Shown: piece after piece, positions 1-5,326 of the stretch | Numbering within the stretch: the stretch's first letter is position 1 | Layout of the letters: the number at the start of each line of letters is the position of its first letter | NCBI GenBank assembly: GCA_002315155.1 | Contig: DCFY01000084.1 | Location: forward strand, 1-5,326 | Direction: 5' to 3' | Length of the DNA: 5,326 nt | Source of the DNA: Megamonas sp. UBA1792 | GTDB lineage: Bacteria; Bacillota_C; Negativicutes; Selenomonadales; Selenomonadaceae | Position numbers and translations under genes: made by a program | The notes under the pieces: generated by a model | What the model saw: only the letters and a program-made list of their open reading frames with translations | Told to the model about the DNA's origin: nothing | The model's database searches: none

Positions 1-722
1 TTTGTCTTTTCAGCACCTTCAATTGGCTTACCATCTTTATCCTTTGGTGTCTCTTCAATAACAAAATTCATTTTTATTGGATAGCGTACATAGTCTGAGT
101 ACTTTTTTACAAGACTCTCGATCTTATGTGTATCCGTATAGTTTTCTTCAGCTTTATCGCCAAAGAATTCCGGTGCAAGCGTCAGTGTAACGGTCGTACC
201 ACGTTTTTCTTTATCGCAATCTTCAATGCTGTAAGCACCATCACCAGTTGATTCCCAGCGGACTGCCTGCTTTTCACCCGCCTTGCGCGTAACAATCGTA
301 ACATTTTCTGCAACCATAAAAGCCGAATAAAAGCCTACACCGAACTGGCCAATCATTTCCTTGTCCGTGACTTCACCATTGGATTCTTTTGCTTCTTTCA
401 GCTTATCCATAAAAGCCTTTGTGCCGGACTTTGCAATCGTACCAATATTTTCCACGACTTCCATGCGATTCATACCAATACCATTATCGGAAATTGTCAG
501 TGTATGAGATTCAGCATCTGGTACAAGATAAATTTCAAAATCATTATCGCCTTCAAGAAGATCGCTGTTTGTGAGCGATTCAAAATGTGCCTTATCAATT
601 GCATCAGATGCATTTGATATAAGCTCACGCAAAAATATTTCGTGATTCGTATAAATAGAATGAACCATAAGGTCCAAAAGTTGTTTTGTTTCCGCTTGAA
701 ACTCGTGCATTTCTTTTGCCAT
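1..722 (-). CDS. htpG: Molecular chaperone HtpG (bacterial Hsp90), N-terminal 240 residues, cut by the window edge
   Basis: This is a cytosolic ATP-dependent chaperone that acts as a dimer on near-native or stress-damaged clients. I translated it by hand from the ATG at 722-720; the frame stays open to base 1, giving 240 codons plus two bases of a family usually a little over 600 residues. The visible part is the GHKL ATPase domain and the start of the linker. It shows [11 protein letters not shown] (residues 31-41, with E33 as the expected general base and N37 as the Mg-binding Asn), DNGIGM (79-84, with D79 contacting adenine), GTIAKSGT (94-101), the lid/glycine motif [12 protein letters not shown] (124-135) and RGTTVTL (174-180). 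All key ATPase residues are present. The start is supported by AAAGGAG at 740-734, 11 bases upstream; M5 would be a poorer start. The middle and C-terminal dimerisation domains lie beyond the edge. The gene has its own promoter and CIRCE operator, so it is probably transcribed separately from the upstream gene. The identification is secure. Confidence 0.97.
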   Translation of the reverse strand, partial: MAKEMHEFQAETKQLLDLMVHSIYTNHEIFLRELISNASDAIDKAHFESLTNSDLLEGDNDFEIYLVPDAESHTLTISDNGIGMNRMEVVENIGTIAKSGTKAFMDKLKEAKESNGEVTDKEMIGQFGVGFYSAFMVAENVTIVTRKAGEKQAVRWESTGDGAYSIEDCDKEKRGTTVTLTLAPEFFGDKAEENYTDTHKIESLVKKYSDYVRYPIKMNFVIEETPKDKDGKPIEGAEKT

Positions 723-3700
723 TAAAAAACAGACTCCTTTTATTTTTTATTTTTGTTAGCACTCTTTCCACGTGAGTGCTAATCTATGTTTTATAATAAC
801 GCAAAACGAAAAAAAAAGCAACCATCGAACAGTATTTCTCTCACTGTCCAACAATTGCTTTTTCAATTACAATTTGACCTTATTTCTTACTTTTTTTTAC
901 TTCTTTCTTATCCTGCTTGCTTAAAGTCGTTTTATCAAGCTCTTTAAAAGACTGTACACCACTCTGATACTCTTCAATATCTGCCGTAATCAACGCCGGG
1001 TTATCAATGAGCTCAACTGCATAACGCTGGTTCTTCCCACGGAAAAACGTCTTAATCATCTGATTATCAGCTTCGCCTACAATGTCAGCTACTCCATCAC
1101 CATTCGTATCAACATCAATCTTTTTAGCCGTTACTGCATAAATCGCCTTATGTTCATTGAGATTAATAATTGAAGCAGATTCATAACCGCTTTTTTCTTT
1201 AAGCTTCGTACAAAAAACCTCGCCATCTGCCTTTGACATTTTATCCAGATCCGGTACAGACGCCTCATCAAACGCATCAATCATAACAATCCAGCCTTTT
1301 TTGATGTTATAGCCATCATTAGCAAAGATAAGTACATCTCCCTGACTTTTTGCAGCTTCCTGATCATCCCCGGCAAGAGCACTGAGTGGAATAACACCAA
1401 CCGGCTTCGTCGGGCATTCAATCGAATAGCCATATTTTTCACTTGTGTATGTGTAGCCGGCAGCCTCAGATGGTGTCGACACTACTGCTGATACAGCAAG
1501 AAGAGCTGCACAAGCAAGTATTCCCTTTGTAAAACATTTCAATTTCATTACGTTCATTATTCATTCTCCTTTTCAGCAAATATTCTACTTACACTTAGTT
1601 TATACCATTATTTTATGAAAATCCATTGAAAAAATTATATTTCATAGAAAATGGGACCATCTTATGACAGTCCCATCTCTTTTTAATAAATTATATAAAA
1701 TCTGTTGATGTTTTCTTTTTCTTCTTTTTTATAAAACCAAACTTTGCTGCAACCGTTTCTACAATAATGAAAAATACTGGTATAAGGAATATACCAAGCG
1801 CTGTGGCAAAAATCATACCACCAACAACAGCAACACCCATGGCATTACGAGCCCCGGCTCCAGCCCCGCTGGCAACAGCCAGAGGGAGACAGCCAATAAT
1901 AAATGCCATCGACGTCATAATGATTGGACGTAATCTGAGTCCGGCGGCTTCAATAGCTGCCTTGACCGGTTCCATGCCTTTATCAACTCTGACTTTGGCA
2001 AATTCAACAATAAGTATTGCATTTTTCGCCGCCAAACCAATAATCATGATAACCCCAATCTGCATATACACACTGTTTTGCAGGTTCATTACATATTCGG
2101 AAAGAAGTGCACCAAACACCCCTGTTGGTACAGTAAGAAGTACCGCATAAGGGACACTCCAGCTTTCATAAAGTGCCGCAAGACACAAGAATACAAAGAG
2201 AAGTGCGAGTGCCAGCACTTGCATCGTCGAGTTGCTGGAAGTTTTTTCTTCACGGCTCTGCCCCGACCATTCAATATTAAAGCCCGTCGGAGCTGTGTCT
2301 TTAACAACCTGTTCCATTTTTGTAATTGCCTGTCCTGAACTATAGCCGTTGCCGACATTCCCCTGTATTGTGATACTTCGCGTACCATTAAAACGAGAAA
2401 TAATAGAGGCGGCTGTATTGATCTTCGGTTTCAAGAGCGTATCAAGCGGAACCATTGTTCCAGAAGCACTTTTAACAAAGATAAACTTTGATGTTTCAGC
2501 CTCATTACGATAATTGGTATCTGCCTGAAGAACAACTTTATACGTACGACCAAACTGGTTAAAGTCATTAACCTGTGATCCACCATAATTTACCTGAAGT
2601 GCTGTGAATACATCAGCTAAATCCACACCGAGATTTTTAACCTTTTCACGGTCAATTTCAAAGTCATAATTAGGTGAACTAATTTTATAGGTAGAATAAA
2701 CGCCCTGCAGTTCCGGCTGCTGATTCGCTGCTGCCACAATCTGCTTCGTTATTGTATCAAGTTCTACATCTGTATGACCCGACATATCCTGCAGCTGCAT
2801 CGTAAAACCGCCAACCATGCCAAGCCCTGGAAGTGACGGCATATTGAAAGCAACAACCGAAGCTTCCGGTGTTACCTGCACCCCTTCACCAAATACACGA
2901 CCCACTTCAGCCTTAATCTGTGTCTGTGCATCTGTTCTCTGACTCCAAGGCTGGAGCCCGATGAACATTGCCCCGCCATTGGATTTAGCCGCACTGGATA
3001 ATATATCATAGCCGGTAATAGCCATAACATTTGCGACTCCCGGATTTTCTTTAATGACCGCTGCGAGCTTATCCATTGTTTCTGCTGTACGATTCAGCGA
3101 CGTTCCTTCCGGAAGCTGCACAGAAGTAATAAAGAAACCCTGATCTTCATCCGGAACAAATGTCGATGGAACAACCTTATAAAGCAGTCCAACAAGCCCG
3201 ATAATGATCAAAAGAAAAATTATACAATACTTCGCTTTACCAATCAGCTTAGTAACAATCTTGATATAGCCTTTATTGGTTCTTTCAAACCAGTCATTAA
3301 ACTTTTCAAAGAATGCTCCAAGCAACCCCGTATGGGCATTGGGATCATGCGCCTTGAGCATCAGTGCACAAAGCGCCGGCGTCAGCGTCAATGCAACAAA
3401 TGCCGACAAAGCCATTGATACTGCAATTGTCAGAGCAAACTGCTTATACAGTACGCCCATCATACCGCCAAGAAATGCAACCGGAATAAATACAGCTGCT
3501 AGTACGAAAGCAATAGCAACAACCGGTCCTTGTACTTCGTTCATTGCCCGCTTCGTCGCTTCTTTCGGCGTAAGACCGCTATAACGCATATGATGCTCAA
3601 CATTTTCAATAACAACAATAGCATCATCGACAACAAGGCCGATAGCAAGCACCATGGCAAATAATGTCAATGTGTTGATCGAAAAATCCAACAGGACAAA

Positions 3701-5326
3701 TGCACCAAACGTACCAATAAGCGAGACTGGAACGGCAATCATCGGGATGAGCGTCGCCCTCCAGCTTTGTAAAAAAACAAATACAATTAGCATAACGAGA
3801 AGCAACGCTTCAAAGAATGTCTGCAATACTTCCTTGATCGATTCTCTAATAAAATTTGTACTATCGACAACTTCACTGTACTTCATGTCCGGGGGGAAGT
3901 CTACGGACGCTTCTTGAATAATCTTCCGGACCGCAGCGACTGTCGTCATTGCATTCGCATCATTTGTCAGCTGAACACCAAAACCTATAGCCTCCTGTCC
4001 ATTTTGCTTTGAAAGCATAGTATTCGCCTTGCCACCCGTCTCAATGCGAGCAACATCTTTCAAGCGGACAAACGATCCATTTGATTCGGATTTAATGATT
4101 ACATTACCAAACTCTTCCGGGGTCGTCAAACGGCCCTGAACCCTGCCTGTATACTGTTTTTCCTGATTCTTTGGTGCCGGCAGCTGGCCAATCGTACCCG
4201 CCGGAGCCTGGACGTTCTGTTCCTTTATTGCACTTGTAACGTCTGCTACAGTAAGACCGAGTTCGGCAAGCTTATCCGGATTCAGCCATACACGCATTGC
4301 ATAGTCTGATCCAAAGATATTAACATCACCAACACCGCTTACGCGCTTTATTTTATCCATAAGATAAATATCCGCATAATTCTTCATAAAAACTCGGTCA
4401 TAAGTACCATTCGGTGAATAGAGCGATACCATAAGTGCCATATCGGATGATGCTTTTTTCGTCGTTACACCAACCGTCTGAACATCATTTGGCAGACTTG
4501 CATTTGCTGTCGCAACGTTATTCTGCACCTTTACAGAATCCATGTCACCGTCTGTCCCAAGCTTAAATACAACCGAGAGACTGTAACGGCCCGTATCATC
4601 GACATTGGAACTCATATAGTCCATGCCCTGCGTACCATTTACCTGCTGTTCAATAATCTGTGCTACGGTCTGGTTGACAACGCTGGCATTTGCACCTGTA
4701 TACGATGTCGATACCCCTATCGTAGGCGGGGAAATCTGTGGATACTGTGCAACTGGCAGCTGTACCGCAGAAATTACCCCAACAATAACAATCATAAGAG
4801 AAATTACAATTGCAAATATCGGTCTTTCAATAAAAAACTTTGACAAGATGTACCCTCCTTTAAGAATTCATCGACAAGTTCAATTCTTCCGGAGTTACCA
4901 TCGTCACGTTAAGATCCATACCAGCCTGTAACTTCGTCAGACCTTCAACGACAACTGTATCATCCGCCTTTATACCATCCTTAATGATATAATAGCTGCC
5001 GACCTTTTCGCCAAGCGTAACTGCACGGGATTCCGACTTATTATCTCCATCAACAACAATGACAAAAGACTTGTCCAAAAGCTGCTGTACCGCACGTTGC
5101 GGAACAAGAACCGCATTCGGCACAATTTCACCGCTAATCTTCACACGAGCAAACATTCCTGGTAAAAGAACATTATCCGGATTATCAAAAGATGCCTTTA
5201 CTGTAAGTGTACCTGTGTTTTCCGATAATGAACGGTCAATCTGTGCGATTGATCCCGTAATTGGATAATCCTTACCGTCACTAAGCTTGATTGTTACACT
5301 GGCAACATCCTTATTCATCGAATTTT

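Overview
The window is a chromosomal stretch in which every supported gene lies on the minus strand, so transcription runs from high to low coordinates. Read in that direction, the order is: the 3' end of a membrane-fusion (AcrA-type) gene, a complete AcrB-type RND efflux pump gene, a complete gene for a small exported protein of unknown function, and the 5' third of htpG (bacterial Hsp90). Both window edges cut through genes. I see no RNA genes, mobile elements, CRISPR arrays or phage genes.

Organism: the sequence is AT-leaning. It has strong AGGAGG-type ribosome binding sites, a TTG start, A-rich intergenic regions and a perfect CIRCE operator, all of which suggest Firmicutes. A full HAE1-type RND pump with its fusion protein makes most sense in a cell with an outer membrane. 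My inference is a diderm Firmicute, most likely a Negativicute (Selenomonas/Megamonas-like). No taxonomic marker in the window proves this.

Layout by region. Positions 4860-5326 and 1691-4846 form a tight acrA-acrB operon. The acrB Shine-Dalgarno directly follows the acrA stop, and acrB starts with TTG. The pump has all the proton-relay residues of E. coli AcrB but a less aromatic drug pocket. Positions 1558-1690 hold a hairpin that probably ends the acrAB transcript and a likely extended -10 promoter for the next gene. Positions 880-1557 encode a 225-residue protein with a signal peptide and one DxNxDGxxD calcium-loop-like motif. Positions 723-879 are a compact control region: a strand-specific intrinsic terminator for the exported-protein gene, whose descending arm and U-tract double as the -35 region of the htpG promoter, followed by a perfect CIRCE element and the htpG ribosome binding site. 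Positions 1-722 encode the Hsp90 ATPase domain.

Working together: AcrA and AcrB would form the inner-membrane and periplasmic parts of a proton-driven exporter, with no TolC-type partner gene visible here. htpG looks like a separately regulated heat-shock gene under HrcA. Nothing ties the exported protein functionally to either neighbour. I found no convincing undescribed system. The most noteworthy items are HrcA/CIRCE control of htpG and the terminator/promoter overlap.
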